Part shown: positions 52,837 through 63,178 of the stretch, in pieces
Layout: each line of letters starts with the position of its first letter
How positions within the stretch are numbered: position 1 is the stretch's first letter
DNA from: Devosia sp. Root413D1
Lineage (GTDB): Bacteria; Pseudomonadota; Alphaproteobacteria; Rhizobiales; Devosiaceae
Assembly (NCBI RefSeq): GCF_001425235.1
Contig: NZ_LMEA01000012.1
Span: forward strand, 286,391-350,390
DNA length: 64,000 nt
Reading direction: 5' to 3'
The notes under the pieces: generated by a model
Told to the model about the DNA's origin: nothing
What the model saw: only the letters and a program-made list of their open reading frames with translations
Database searches by the model: none
Translations under genes and position numbers: made by a program

Positions 52837-53188
52837 CTTTACCGCCTTGCTTCAACAACTGTGTGGGATCGAGATCGAGGGCAGCGAGGCGCGCCATGAC
52901 GCGCGGCCACTCCTCGGTCAGAAATTTCTGGCGCTCGTGAGCGAGCAGCCGCTGGTGGCCGCCTTCGGCCACGAACATGCCCATGCCGCGGCGCGACTCG
53001 ACGACACCGATATCGACGAGCGACTGGTAGGCACGGGTAACGGTCAACGGATTGACCGAGAGGTCGGCGGAGATCTGGCGCACTGAAGGCAGCGCCTCGC
53101 CCTCCTTGGTGGTCCTGCTCAGGATCATGTCGGCAATCCTTTCGCCAATCTGTACGAAGATCGGCTGGCTGTCGTTGAACTGGCTCAT
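52829..53188 (-). CDS. GntR family regulator, YtrA subfamily
   Basis: Protein of 119 residues. It has the GntR winged helix (IFVQIGERIADMIL, LPSVRQISADLSVNPLTVTRAYQSL, VESRRGMGMFVAEGG) and a short helical tail but no ligand domain, the mark of the YtrA subfamily. It heads the ABC operon and has a perfect palindrome 17 bases upstream, so it most likely represses its own operon. Confidence 0.9.
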   Translation of the reverse strand: MSQFNDSQPIFVQIGERIADMILSRTTKEGEALPSVRQISADLSVNPLTVTRAYQSLVDIGVVESRRGMGMFVAEGGHQRLLAHERQKFLTEEWPRVMARLAALDLDPTQLLKQGGKDE

Positions 53189-53204
53189 GCGTCATGCCTT
53201 GGTA

Positions 53205-53226
53205 GTGTGCTAGTTATGTAGCACAC
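53205..53226 (-). promoter_or_regulatory. Probable GntR/YtrA operator
   Basis: GTGTGCTA-GTTATG-TAGCACAC, perfect 8-base arms around a 6-base spacer, 17 bases upstream of the GntR-like start. It overlaps the expected promoter position, so a bound repressor would block transcription. Confidence 0.75.
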
Positions 53227-53380
53227 CAAATCGGAGGCGCAAGCAGAATCTTCAAGAGGGCGCATTCGGAGGGGCCGGTCGGGGCGTCAAACGGTTCTTG
53301 GCATTGTCGTTCGAGGACGCGTAGATTCGACCGTGCGGTAGCTAAAAAGCGTTGTGCCGCAGACGGTTTGGGGGGACGGG

Positions 53381-54379
53381 GTGCGCGTTCTGGTTACCGG
53401 CAGCGCCGGATTTATCGGCTATCACCTGAGTCAGCGGCTGCTCGCCGAGGGGCACGAAGTGATCGGGCTCGACGCGCTGACGCCCTATTACGACGTGCGA
53501 CTCAAACAGCAGCGGCAGGCAATGCTGGAGGCCAACGGGCGGTTTCTGGGGGTGACCGGGCGGCTGGAGGACGAGGCGGCGATCGATGCGGCGTTCTCCG
53601 AGGCGCCGGAGGTGGTGGTGCATCTCGCGGCGCAGGCCGGGGTGCGCTACAGCCTCGAGGCGCCGTTCAGCTATACCGACAGCAACGTGACGGGAACGCT
53701 CGCCATCCTCGAAGCGGCGCGCCGAACGCCGCCGAAGCACCTGCTGATCGCCTCATCGAGCTCGGTTTACGGCATGGCAAAGGGCCAGCAGTCGCGCGAG
53801 ACGGACATGACCGACCGGCCGGTATCGCTCTACGCAGCGACCAAGAAGGCGACGGAGGCGATGAGCCATTCCTACGCCCACCTGTTCGGCGTGCCGATCA
53901 CCTGCCTCAGGTTCTTCACCGTCTACGGGCCGTGGGGCCGGCCGGACATGGCGCTGTTCAGGTTCGCCGAGGCGATCGCGGCAGGCGAGCCGATCAGCAT
54001 TTTCGGCGAAGGCCGGATGCGGCGGGACTTCACCTATGTCGACGATGTGGTCGCGGCGATCGACCGGCTGATCGGCAAGGCGCCGGTGCAGGGGGAGCCG
54101 GTGTCGCCGGCGGACTCCCTGTCGCCGGTGGCACCCTGGCGGGTGGTGAACATTGCCGGCGGACGACCGGTGGAACTCATGCGGTTCGTCACGGCGATCG
54201 AGACAGCCATGGGGCGTGAGGCGAAGAAAGAGCTGCTGCCGATGCAGCCCGGGGATGTGACCGAGACGGCGGCAGACGTGATGCTGCTGCGAGCACTGGT
54301 GGGTGCGGTGCCGCAGACACCGGTGGAGGATGGCGTGCGGGCGTTCTGCGAGTGGTTCAGGGGGTGGCGGCCTGACTGA
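53381..54379 (+). CDS. NAD-dependent epimerase (UDP-glucuronate 4-epimerase-like)
   Basis: Protein of 332 residues from a GTG start following GGGGGGACGGG. Extended SDR: GSAGFIGYHLSQRLL at the N-terminus, HLAAQAGVRYSLE, the catalytic Ser in IASSSSVYG and YAATKKA (Y-x-x-x-K). Length and motifs fit UDP-glucuronate 4-epimerase/capsule-type nucleotide sugar epimerases. No polysaccharide genes are adjacent. It stands alone before a palindromic repeat. Confidence 0.88.
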   Translation: MRVLVTGSAGFIGYHLSQRLLAEGHEVIGLDALTPYYDVRLKQQRQAMLEANGRFLGVTGRLEDEAAIDAAFSEAPEVVVHLAAQAGVRYSLEAPFSYTDSNVTGTLAILEAARRTPPKHLLIASSSSVYGMAKGQQSRETDMTDRPVSLYAATKKATEAMSHSYAHLFGVPITCLRFFTVYGPWGRPDMALFRFAEAIAAGEPISIFGEGRMRRDFTYVDDVVAAIDRLIGKAPVQGEPVSPADSLSPVAPWRVVNIAGGRPVELMRFVTAIETAMGREAKKELLPMQPGDVTETAADVMLLRALVGAVPQTPVEDGVRAFCEWFRGWRPD

Positions 54380-54384
54380 TAGAG

Positions 54385-54506
54385 ACGGCCCCCTCCCGGC
54401 CTCCCCCATGAAGGGGGAGGTGAAGAGTCGAGGCTCTGTCTTCGATCGTGCCCCATGAACCGGCGGGGCACCTCCCCCTTCATGGGGGAGGATGGGAGGG
54501 GGCCGT
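54385..54506. repeat. Intergenic palindromic repeat (CCTCCCCC family), 38-base arms
   Basis: Arms at 54385-54422 and 54469-54506 are near-perfect inverted copies (outer ACGGCCCCCTCC, inner CCTCCCCCATGAAGGGGGAG). The rest of 54380-54643 has no gene and no recognised element. Confidence 0.8.
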
Positions 54507-54643
54507 CTGCTTCCGTTGTTCGCTATCCAACCGAACGGAAAATCGCTTGAGTGCTAACGACTCGGGGCATCTGACATGTTAGGGACAAGTATTCGTTTCT
54601 GATCGGCACCCGCTGATCCCTCCAGCATTCCCGGATTCCCAAA

Positions 54644-55849
54644 TTGACGGCCACAGCTTCGGCACCGGCGACTTCCGTCGCCAGCAAGACCACGCTCTCG
54701 ATCATCATCGCAGTGTCGGTCTGCCACCTGATCAACGACACCATGCAATCGCTGCTGTCGGCGATCTATCCGATCCTCAAGGAGAGCTATGGGCTCGACT
54801 ATGTGCAGATCGGGCTGCTGACGCTGACCTTCCAGTGCACGGCGTCGCTGCTGCAGCCGGCGATCGGCATGTATACCGATAAGCGCCCCCTGCCCTTCTC
54901 GCTGCCGGTCGGCATGGCCTCGAGCCTGATCGGGCTGCTGATCCTGGGCTTTGCGCAGAGCTACTGGCTGCTGCTGGTCGGCTCGGCTTTTGTCGGGCTG
55001 GGCTCGGCGATCTTCCATCCTGAGAGTTCGCGGGTAGCGCGGCTGGCCTCGGGCGGAAGGCATGGCCTCGCACAATCGCTGTTCCAGGTGGGCGGCAATG
55101 TCGGCTCGGCGATCGGGCCATTGCTGGCGGCATTCATCGTCTTGCCGCGCGGCCAATCGAGCGTTGCCTGGTTCGCGGCTGGCTCGCTGGTCGGCATCTT
55201 CATCCTGACCCGGGTCGGCATGTGGTACGCGGCGCATCGCAAGGCCAATGCCGGCAAGGCGCCGGTGAGCACGGCGCTGCTGTTCGACAAGCGCACCACC
55301 GCGATTGCGCTCACCGTGCTGACGGTGCTGACACTGACCAAGAACGCCTACATGGCGGGGCTCTCGAGCTATTACACGTTCTTCCTGATCGACAAGTTCC
55401 AGGTCGGCGTGCAGGACGCGCAGCTGCTGCTGTTCGTCTATCTCGGCGCTTCGGCGGTCGGGGTGTTCCTCGGTGGGCCGATCGGCGACCGCTTCGGCGC
55501 CAAGTTCGTGATCTGGTTCTCGATCCTCGGCGTGCTGCCGTTCACCCTGGCCCTGCCCTATGCCGACCTCACCTGGACGGTGATCCTGACGGTGCTGATC
55601 GGGCTGATCTTCTCGTCGGCGTTCTCGGCCATCGTGGTGTTCGCGCAGGAGCTGCTGCCAGGCCGGGTCGGAATGATCGCCGGGATCTTCTTCGGCTTCG
55701 CCTTCGGCGCCGGCGGCATCGCCGCCGCGGCGCTCGGTGCCTTGGCCGACGTGACCGGCATCCAGTACGTGTTCTGGCTCTGCTCGTTCATGCCACTGGC
55801 CGGGCTGCTGACGGTGTTCTTGCCCGAGATGCAGCACAAGGTGCGGTAG
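54644..55849 (+). CDS. MFS transporter, fosmidomycin-resistance (Fsr) type
   Basis: Protein of 401 residues with 12 helices. Markers are CHLINDTMQSLLSAIYPILK, AIFHPESSRVARLASGG and SLFQVGGNVGSAIGPLLAA, which are typical of the Fsr family of drug exporters. The start is TTG at 54644 and has no clear ribosome site; no other in-frame start precedes the first helix. Substrate unknown. Confidence 0.83.
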   Translation: MTATASAPATSVASKTTLSIIIAVSVCHLINDTMQSLLSAIYPILKESYGLDYVQIGLLTLTFQCTASLLQPAIGMYTDKRPLPFSLPVGMASSLIGLLILGFAQSYWLLLVGSAFVGLGSAIFHPESSRVARLASGGRHGLAQSLFQVGGNVGSAIGPLLAAFIVLPRGQSSVAWFAAGSLVGIFILTRVGMWYAAHRKANAGKAPVSTALLFDKRTTAIALTVLTVLTLTKNAYMAGLSSYYTFFLIDKFQVGVQDAQLLLFVYLGASAVGVFLGGPIGDRFGAKFVIWFSILGVLPFTLALPYADLTWTVILTVLIGLIFSSAFSAIVVFAQELLPGRVGMIAGIFFGFAFGAGGIAAAALGALADVTGIQYVFWLCSFMPLAGLLTVFLPEMQHKVR

Positions 55850-55868
55850 CCGATGGTCCGCTGAAGCA

Positions 55869-55925
55869 GACGGCCCCCTCCACCACGCTACGCGTGTTCC
55901 CCCTCCCCCGCCACGCGGGGGAGGA
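55869..55925. repeat. Intergenic palindromic repeat (CCTCCCCC family), short copy
   Basis: The unit CCACGCTACGCGTG followed by CCTCCCCCGCCACGCGGGGGAGG, between convergent MFS and lactonase genes; likely a bidirectional stop. Confidence 0.7.
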
Positions 55926-55944
55926 TCACCGAGAGGCCGGCGGC

Positions 55945-56958
55945 TTAGATCTGCAGCAGGGCGACTGGCTTCTGCAGTTTGAACAGCTTGCCGGTAGCGC
56001 TCAGGGTGCCGTCGGCGGCGACGTCGAAGACCACCAGGTCTTCGCTCTCCTGGTTGGCGACGATCAGGTGCTTGTCGAGCAGCAGGAAGAAACGGGGCCA
56101 GTTGCCGCCGCACGAAATGTTCTGCTTCAAGCTGATCCGGCCATCGGCGGCGATGGCGAAGGCGGTGATCGAGTTGTGGCCGCGGTTCGAAACATAGAGC
56201 ACGGTGCCGGCGGCGTTGATCTGGATGTGGGCGCCGGTCGAGGTGCCCTTGAAGTCGGCGGGAAGCGCCGAGAGGGTGTTGAGCTCGGCGAGCTTGCCGC
56301 CCGGTTCGCGGGCGAGCGCGGTGACCGTCTCGGCATATTCGGTGAACAGGTAGGCGAACTTGCCGTTGGGGTGGAACGCCAGGTGGCGCGGACCGGCGCC
56401 CTTGGGCGTTGCGAACGCCGTCTCGGGGCCGCCGACGAAACTGCCGGCTTCGTAGCGAACGCTGCGCACTTCGTCATGGCCGAGATCGACCATGTAGAGC
56501 CGGTCGGCCTCGGGGGACCACTGGGTCCAATGGGAGTGGCCCTTGTCATGGGCGTGGGCGCTGCGCAGTACGGTGGGGTCGGATTTCAGCGCACCGGTCG
56601 CCGCATCGATCGAGAACACCGGAGTGGAGTCATCGCCATAGTTGGCGACGGCGAGCTTGGTGCCCTTGGGGCTGATGCGGAGGTAGCAGGGGTATTTGGC
56701 GCCGGTCGACTGGTAGCCGAGCGCGGTGACGCTGCTGTTGTCGTCGGCCAGTGTGAAGGCGCCGGCCTTCTCGGCCATTTCGTCGGTGACGTAGACGGTG
56801 CGCGTCGTCGGCGCGAAGGCAATCCACGAGACGTCTGGCGTGCCGGGGAAGCTGCGAACCAGCTCGATATCGCCGCTGGTGGTGTCGAAGCTCAGCAGCT
56901 TCAGGCCTTCGCCGTTGGGACCGGTATAGGATCCGGACAGCAGCACAATCTTGGTCAC
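55945..56958 (-). CDS. Lactonase family beta-propeller protein (YbhE/Pgl-like)
   Basis: Protein of 337 residues with the seven-bladed propeller pattern of the 6-phosphogluconolactonase/cycloisomerase-2 family: YTVYV-like blades and ends such as GPRHLAFHPNGKFAYLFTEY, LYVSNRGHNSITAFAI and WPRFFLLLDKHLIVANQESED. The reaction is 6-phosphogluconolactone or a related lactone hydrolysis. It has no signal peptide. No pentose-phosphate or Entner-Doudoroff gene is adjacent. Confidence 0.85.
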   Translation of the reverse strand: MTKIVLLSGSYTGPNGEGLKLLSFDTTSGDIELVRSFPGTPDVSWIAFAPTTRTVYVTDEMAEKAGAFTLADDNSSVTALGYQSTGAKYPCYLRISPKGTKLAVANYGDDSTPVFSIDAATGALKSDPTVLRSAHAHDKGHSHWTQWSPEADRLYMVDLGHDEVRSVRYEAGSFVGGPETAFATPKGAGPRHLAFHPNGKFAYLFTEYAETVTALAREPGGKLAELNTLSALPADFKGTSTGAHIQINAAGTVLYVSNRGHNSITAFAIAADGRISLKQNISCGGNWPRFFLLLDKHLIVANQESEDLVVFDVAADGTLSATGKLFKLQKPVALLQI

Positions 56959-57039
56959 GCGGCACTCCTCCTCGCGCTCGACGCGGGACGGGGAGCGCCG
57001 CGTTCACGCAAGCTTCTTACGAGACTCGCCGGCCGAAAT

Positions 57040-57303
57040 CTATTGCGGCGCCTTGGGTCGCTTCGGGTCGTAGCCGACGCAGGTGGTGATGCCTTCGTCG
57101 CGCGAGCAGGTGACGTTGTAACCGCCCGATTTCGAGCAGGTCCCGGTATTGTCGTCGTGCGACTCGTAGGTGCCGCCCATGCTGGCGCAGTTGGCGCCGT
57201 ATTGGCCCAGACTCAGGGTTTTCGAGGTCTGGTAGACATTGTCGGCAGCACCGACTGCCGTGGTGAGCCCAAGTACAGCAACAAGAACAAGAAGCGTTTT
57301 CAT
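57040..57303 (-). CDS. Small secreted cysteine-containing protein (87 aa)
   Basis: Protein of 87 residues with a signal peptide (MKTLLVLVAVLGLTTAVGAA). The mature part has four cysteines (NCASMGG, GTCSKSGG, VTCSRD, TTCVGY), which could form two disulphides. GAGGGAC precedes the ATG. I do not recognise the family. It lies between the lactonase and the sugar isomerase genes and is transcribed with them in direction, but its link is unclear. Confidence 0.7.
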   Translation of the reverse strand: MKTLLVLVAVLGLTTAVGAADNVYQTSKTLSLGQYGANCASMGGTYESHDDNTGTCSKSGGYNVTCSRDEGITTCVGYDPKRPKAPQ

Positions 57304-57399
57304 GATCGATGTCCCTCATTGGAGCCCGCGCGGGTTGCGCGTCGGGCTTGAGGGTGCGCCGCGGCCGATGTCGTGGCGCTGAACGGCGCGTTCAGGCGA

Positions 57400-58251
57400 T
57401 CAGCGCGCCCGGTCCCAGCCGTCCCGCATCAGCTTGTAACCCTGCTCGTAGACCTCGGCTTCCGAGGTGAACAGCGGACGCCAGATCTTGGTGGCGGCGG
57501 CGAGGTCCGGCAGGGCCGAACCGAAGGCTTCGATAGTGAGCCAGCCGTCGTAACCGGCCCGCTTCAGGGCGTTGAACACCGACTGGAAATCGATGTGCCC
57601 GGCGCCGGGGACGCCGCGGTTATTCTCCGAAATGTGGACGTGGTTGATTTGCTTGATGGTGGCCGGGATCACTGATGTGATCGAGTTCTCTTCGATGTTG
57701 AAGTGGAAGGTGTCGTAGAGATAGCCGTAGTTCGGTTCGTCGACGGCCTGCACCAGTTCGGCGGCCTGGGTGGCCGAGTTGAGGAAATAGCACTCGAAGC
57801 GGTTGAGCGGCTCGACCGAGAGGGCGACGCCCTGTTTCGCCGCATATTGCGCCGCCTGTTTGTGGATGTCGCGGACCCGGGATTTCTCGTCAGCTGTCGC
57901 GCCGCGGCCGGTGAACTCACCGAGCGGCTGGTGGAACGGGCCGGCGGCAAGGGTGCCGCCGAGCGCCGCGGTGCAATCGGTCAGCCATTGCAGGTGGCTG
58001 AGGGCGGCGGCGCGTTCCCTCAGTTCGGGGGAGACGGCAGACTTGCCGCCGCCGGGCATGACGCCGATGCCGGTGGCGCCCAGCCCGATATCGCGCAAGC
58101 GGCGACCAAGCTTTTCGTAATGATCGGGCGTCCCCTCGAACATCGGGACCTCGACGCCGTCATAGCCCACGGCCTTGAGGCGCTCGATGATCGGCCAGTG
58201 TTCGTCGGTGACGTGGGTGGTCCAGAGCAGGAGATTGAAGCCGAGTTTCAT
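57400..58251 (-). CDS. Sugar isomerase/epimerase TIM-barrel protein (tagatose 3-epimerase-like)
   Basis: Protein of 283 residues of the xylose-isomerase-like TIM-barrel group (AP_endonuc_2 fold). The metal ligands are carried by VEPLNRFECYFLN, LYDTFHFNIEE, HVHISENNRG and TIEAFG. The pattern EPLNRFE resembles D-tagatose/D-psicose 3-epimerases. It is the last gene of the sugar transporter operon, 23 bases after the Gfo/Idh/MocA gene. Confidence 0.87.
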   Translation of the reverse strand: MKLGFNLLLWTTHVTDEHWPIIERLKAVGYDGVEVPMFEGTPDHYEKLGRRLRDIGLGATGIGVMPGGGKSAVSPELRERAAALSHLQWLTDCTAALGGTLAAGPFHQPLGEFTGRGATADEKSRVRDIHKQAAQYAAKQGVALSVEPLNRFECYFLNSATQAAELVQAVDEPNYGYLYDTFHFNIEENSITSVIPATIKQINHVHISENNRGVPGAGHIDFQSVFNALKRAGYDGWLTIEAFGSALPDLAAATKIWRPLFTSEAEVYEQGYKLMRDGWDRAR

Positions 58252-58274
58252 TGGTTAGTTCCGTTTGCTTGGCG

Positions 58275-59408
58275 CTACAAGTTGACCCAGCTGCCCGACT
58301 TACCCGAGCTGATGATCGCGTCGCAGAGCTTGTTGGTCGCCAGCGCGTCACGGAACGTCGGGGCGGCCGGTTTGCCGGTTTTGAGGCCCTCGAGGAAATC
58401 GGCAGCGGTGTGGGTGAAGCTGTGCTCGAAGCCGATGACCAGGCCGGGCACCCACCACTTGCCGAGATAAGGGTGGTCGCCGTCGGTGACGAGGATGTTG
58501 GTCCAGCCGCGCAGCCGGCCCTCGGTGGAATGATCGAACCACTGCACCCGGTTCATGTCGTGCAGGTCCCAGGCGAGCGAGCCCTTCTCGCCGTTGATCT
58601 CGAGTGTATAGGCGGCCTTGTGGCCACGGGCGTAGCGGGTCGACTCGAACGTGCCGAGCGCACCATTGCTGAAGCGGGTCAGCACCGCCGCCGCGTCATC
58701 GATGCCGACGGTCTGCTTCTTGCCGGTTTCGGCGTGGGTGCGCTCCTTGACGAAGGTCTCGGTCATGGCGGTGAGCGAGGAGATATCGCCGTTGATCCAC
58801 AGCGCGCTGTCGAGGCAATGCGCCAGGAGGTCGCCGGTGACGCCGGAGCCGGCGGCATCGACATCGAGGCGCCAGGTGCCCTGCCCGCCCTGCGGCACAT
58901 CGGGCGAAATGGTCCAATCCTGCAGGAACTTGGCGCGGTAGTGGAAGATGCGGCCGAGCTTGCCCTCGTCGACCAGCTGCTTGATCAGCGTGACGGCCGG
59001 GACGCGGCGATAATTGTACCAGACGAGGTTGGGAACGCCGGCCTTCTCGACCGCATCGACCATCGGCTGGCCCTCGGCCGCGGTGCGGGCCAGCGGCTTT
59101 TCGGTCAGCACCATCTTGCCGGCCTGAGCCGCGGCGATGGCGATTTCGGCGTGAAGGTCGTTGGGCACGCAGATATCGATGGCGTCGATATCCTTGCGCT
59201 CGATCAGGGCGCGCCAATCATGCTCGATACTCTCATAGCCCCACTGCTCGGCGAAGCGGCGCACCTTGCTGTCATTGCGCGCCGCCACCGCCTTCAGTAC
59301 CGGATGATAGCCGGTATCGAAGAAATGGCTGACGGAGGCCCAGGCGTGCGAATGGCAGCGGGCCATGAAGCCGTAGCCGACCATGCCGACATTGAGTTGT
59401 TTGGTCAT
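58275..59408 (-). CDS. Gfo/Idh/MocA family oxidoreductase
   Basis: Protein of 377 residues. The N-terminal Rossmann fold starts [17 protein letters not shown], with EKPLARTA carrying the catalytic Lys-Pro pair, and a C-terminal alpha/beta domain with [13 protein letters not shown]. Members oxidise sugars or inositols with NAD. AGGAAC lies before the ATG. The context with two TIM-barrel isomerases and a sugar ABC transporter supports a sugar or polyol catabolic role. Confidence 0.9.
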   Translation of the reverse strand: MTKQLNVGMVGYGFMARCHSHAWASVSHFFDTGYHPVLKAVAARNDSKVRRFAEQWGYESIEHDWRALIERKDIDAIDICVPNDLHAEIAIAAAQAGKMVLTEKPLARTAAEGQPMVDAVEKAGVPNLVWYNYRRVPAVTLIKQLVDEGKLGRIFHYRAKFLQDWTISPDVPQGGQGTWRLDVDAAGSGVTGDLLAHCLDSALWINGDISSLTAMTETFVKERTHAETGKKQTVGIDDAAAVLTRFSNGALGTFESTRYARGHKAAYTLEINGEKGSLAWDLHDMNRVQWFDHSTEGRLRGWTNILVTDGDHPYLGKWWVPGLVIGFEHSFTHTAADFLEGLKTGKPAAPTFRDALATNKLCDAIISSGKSGSWVNL

Positions 59409-59440
59409 TGGAGTGTTCCTAGTTCGCGGCTACCCACGGA

Positions 59441-59523
59441 GTCATTCCCGCGAAAGCGGGAACCTCCGTTTGGGCGCACGCCGAGAGATCGCAAACGGAG
59501 ATCCCCGCTTTCGCGGGGATGAC
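59441..59523. repeat. Intergenic palindromic repeat (GTCATTCCCGCGAAAGCGGG family)
   Basis: Arms 59441-59471 and 59493-59523, near-perfect inverted; sister of the element at 32671-32759. It sits within the sugar operon between the two TIM-barrel/oxidoreductase genes. Confidence 0.8.
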
Positions 59524-59564
59524 CCGGTAGGTGGGGAAAGTGCAACGCCTCTTCCCCATGACGC

Positions 59565-60614
59565 CTATTCCCGCCAGCCGTGGGCTTCGCGGACTTTGAG
59601 CATGGCGCCGAGGACCTTGTTCCAGGTTTCCTGCTGCTCCATGACGGCGTTGGGGAACATGCAGCCGTCCCAGCAGATGTGACGCATTTTCCTGGTCAGC
59701 TCGCCCTTGTCGTCGCGCAGCCAGTAGCCGGCGTGCTTCACCACATCGAGCCGGCCATTGGGGTCGTCGATCTGGCAGTGGCGCCCGGTCTTTTCGTGGT
59801 CGCCGGAACCGAAAGTGGTGCCGTCATTCTGGGCGACGTGGAAATCCAGCGTCCAGGGGCGGAGTGCGTCGGCGACCTTATGATAGGCGGCATCGAGCGC
59901 CGCCTTGTCGCTCCACTCGAAATCCTTGGGCAGGATACGGTCTTTCTCGGCATTGGCGCCGAGGACGAACAGCATCGAGTGCGCCATGTCGGCCTGGTAG
60001 CCAACGACGCCGGGCATGTTGACCAGCTCGAGCAGCTTTACGTTCTCACGCCAGGAATGCATGCCGCCCCAGCAGATCTCGCCTTCGGCGACGATGTACT
60101 CGCCATAGTGCTGGGCGATGCGGCCGGCCTCGCGGAAGGTATCGGCGATCTTCCTGGTGTTCCCCGTGGGGTCGGTGTCCCAGGCCTCGACGCCGGTGGA
60201 GCTGTCGATGCGGACGCCGCCGGTAGGGCGGATGCCGAGCTCGCGCATCTGCTGGCCGATGCGACAGGCCTTCTCGACCTGGGTGAGGAAGCGCTTGACC
60301 TCATCGGCGTCGCCCATGGCGGAGCCGCCACCGGCGCCACCCCAGATTGGGGCAACGAAGCTACCGACCTTGAGGCCGAAGCTCGCGATGTGGTCGGCCA
60401 TGCGTTTCACATCGTCCTTCGAGCTATCGATGGAAATGTGGGGATCGGCGAGCCACAGATCGACGCCGTCAAACTTCTGGCCATCGACCTCGGCATTGGC
60501 CGTGAGCTGCAGCAGCGTATCGAGGGAGATAATCGGCTCGGCGCCGGGAGCGCCCTTGCCGACCACGCCGGGCCAGGTGGCGTTGTGGAGCTTCGGGTAG
60601 TTGTTGGATGCCAT
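59565..60614 (-). CDS. Sugar phosphate isomerase/epimerase-like TIM-barrel protein
   Basis: Protein of 349 residues, AP_endonuc_2-type barrel. Ligand-bearing segments are DGVDLWLADPHIS, YIVAEGEICWGGMHSW, GYQADMAHSM and LDFHVAQNDGT. It is longer than typical epimerases and of a subfamily often found beside Gfo/Idh/MocA genes. It follows the first ATPase gene by 37 bases. The sugar is unknown. Confidence 0.83.
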   Translation of the reverse strand: MASNNYPKLHNATWPGVVGKGAPGAEPIISLDTLLQLTANAEVDGQKFDGVDLWLADPHISIDSSKDDVKRMADHIASFGLKVGSFVAPIWGGAGGGSAMGDADEVKRFLTQVEKACRIGQQMRELGIRPTGGVRIDSSTGVEAWDTDPTGNTRKIADTFREAGRIAQHYGEYIVAEGEICWGGMHSWRENVKLLELVNMPGVVGYQADMAHSMLFVLGANAEKDRILPKDFEWSDKAALDAAYHKVADALRPWTLDFHVAQNDGTTFGSGDHEKTGRHCQIDDPNGRLDVVKHAGYWLRDDKGELTRKMRHICWDGCMFPNAVMEQQETWNKVLGAMLKVREAHGWRE

Positions 60615-60651
60615 GGTCCCCCTCCCCTGGGGTCTAAAGTCTCAAAACAAA

Positions 60652-61722
60652 TCAGGCCGCCTGCCCCCTGAGGTTCAGGCCGGTTTTGGCGTCGAACAGC
60701 ATCACCTTGTCGGGGTTCCAGCTGAAGCGCACGGCTTCCTCGACCTTGACCTCGACACGGGCCGGCACGGCTGCGCGCATCAGGTTTTCGCCGACGCGCA
60801 AGGTGACGATCTTTTCGATGCCATGGTTTTCGACGTCGTGGATGCGCGCCTCGTTCGGGGCGCCGGCGGTGACCTCGACGTCTTCCGGCCGGATGCCGAA
60901 GGTCACCGGCCCCTCAACCGCGGCGCTGCGGGTGATCGGCATCTCAAAAGCCTGGGCGACGCTTGCCACGTCACCGGCAAGGCTGCCGGGCAACAGGTTG
61001 ATGGCGGGCGAGCCGACGAAGCTCGCAACGAACGTGTCGCGCGGGTTGGTGTAGACGTCGCGTGGCGTACCGACCTGGACGATCCTGCCCTTGTTGAGCA
61101 CTGCGATGCGGTCGCCCATGGTCATCGCCTCGACCTGGTCGTGGGTGACGAAGATGAACGTGGCGCCGAGCCGCATCTGCAGGTCCTTGAGCTCGGAGCG
61201 CAGGGCCTCGCGCAGCTTGGCGTCGAGCGCCGAGAGCGGCTCGTCCATCAGGAAGACCTTGGGTTCGCGCACGATGGCGCGGCCGATGGAGACGCGCTGC
61301 ATTTCACCGCCACTCAGACGGTCCGTCTTACGATCGAGCAGGTGCGTGATACGCAGCGTCTTCGAGGCATAGTCGATGCGCTTGTCGATGTCGGGCTGGC
61401 TCATCTTGCGCACGTTCGAGCGCAGCGGGAAGGCCAGGTTTTCGCGTACGGAGAGACGCGGATAGAGCGAGTATTGCTGCAGGACGAGGGCGACGTCGCG
61501 CTCGGCGGGGCCCCAGGCATCGACGTTCTCGTCGTCGATGTAGATGCTGCCGGCACTGGGCTTCTCGAGCCCGGCGATCATGCGCAGGGTCGTGGTCTTG
61601 CCGGCGCCGGTGGGGCCGAGCAGGACGAAGAATTCACCATCGGCCACATCGATGCTGAGGTCCGAGACGGCAGTATGCACGCCGAACCGCTTGGAGACTT
61701 TGTCGAGACGGATACGGGCCAT
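60652..61722 (-). CDS. Sugar ABC transporter ATPase 1 (UgpC/MalK-like)
   Basis: Protein of 356 residues. Walker A GPTGAGKTT, signature LSGGEMQRVSIGRA, Walker B VFLMDEPLSALDAK and switch His FVTHDQVEAM are intact; a C-terminal OB/TOBE domain follows (FGIRPEDVEV). It is the second of two ATPase genes, 9 bases after the other. Two functional ATPases imply a heterodimer. Confidence 0.93.
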   Translation of the reverse strand: MARIRLDKVSKRFGVHTAVSDLSIDVADGEFFVLLGPTGAGKTTTLRMIAGLEKPSAGSIYIDDENVDAWGPAERDVALVLQQYSLYPRLSVRENLAFPLRSNVRKMSQPDIDKRIDYASKTLRITHLLDRKTDRLSGGEMQRVSIGRAIVREPKVFLMDEPLSALDAKLREALRSELKDLQMRLGATFIFVTHDQVEAMTMGDRIAVLNKGRIVQVGTPRDVYTNPRDTFVASFVGSPAINLLPGSLAGDVASVAQAFEMPITRSAAVEGPVTFGIRPEDVEVTAGAPNEARIHDVENHGIEKIVTLRVGENLMRAAVPARVEVKVEEAVRFSWNPDKVMLFDAKTGLNLRGQAA

Positions 61723-61731
61723 GTCGGTCGC

Positions 61732-62887
<1,156 letters not shown>

Positions 62888-62895
<8 letters not shown>

Positions 62896-63178
62896 GTGGG
62901 TGCCCCTTGACCGCGGCCGAGATGGAGACCGGGCCCGTATCGTCCGCGTCAGGCTCGGGACCGTCCGGGGGCGGGATATGTACGGCGACGTTGAAGCCGA
63001 TGAGGCCGATCAGCATGACGAGGACGGAGTACTGGTGGAGGAATTCGACCCAGGGCTGGCACAGGAACAGTATCCCCAGCAGCATGAAGGCCATCGAACC
63101 GGGTTCAAGGATACGGGCGTTGAAGCGTCGAAACGCCTGCTTCTTGTCGCGCTCAGCCTTGGTTTCTTCAGGCGTCAT
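62888..63178 (-). CDS. Small two-helix membrane protein of the ABC operon (96 aa)
   Basis: Protein of 96 residues with two hydrophobic segments (GSMAFMLLGILFLCQPWVEF and VLVMLIGLIGFNVAVHI) and a charged N-terminus. It overlaps the permease stop (ATGA) and the ATPase start, so it belongs to the transporter. A comparable small protein occurs in the glycerol ABC (glpSTPQUV) operon type of rhizobia; I infer an analogous accessory subunit. Confidence 0.7.

Noticed and set aside
55222-57351. Long open frame on the plus strand over the MFS and lactonase genes
   Set aside because: It runs in another frame of the MFS gene and antisense to the lactonase; composition is that of a GC-rich shadow.
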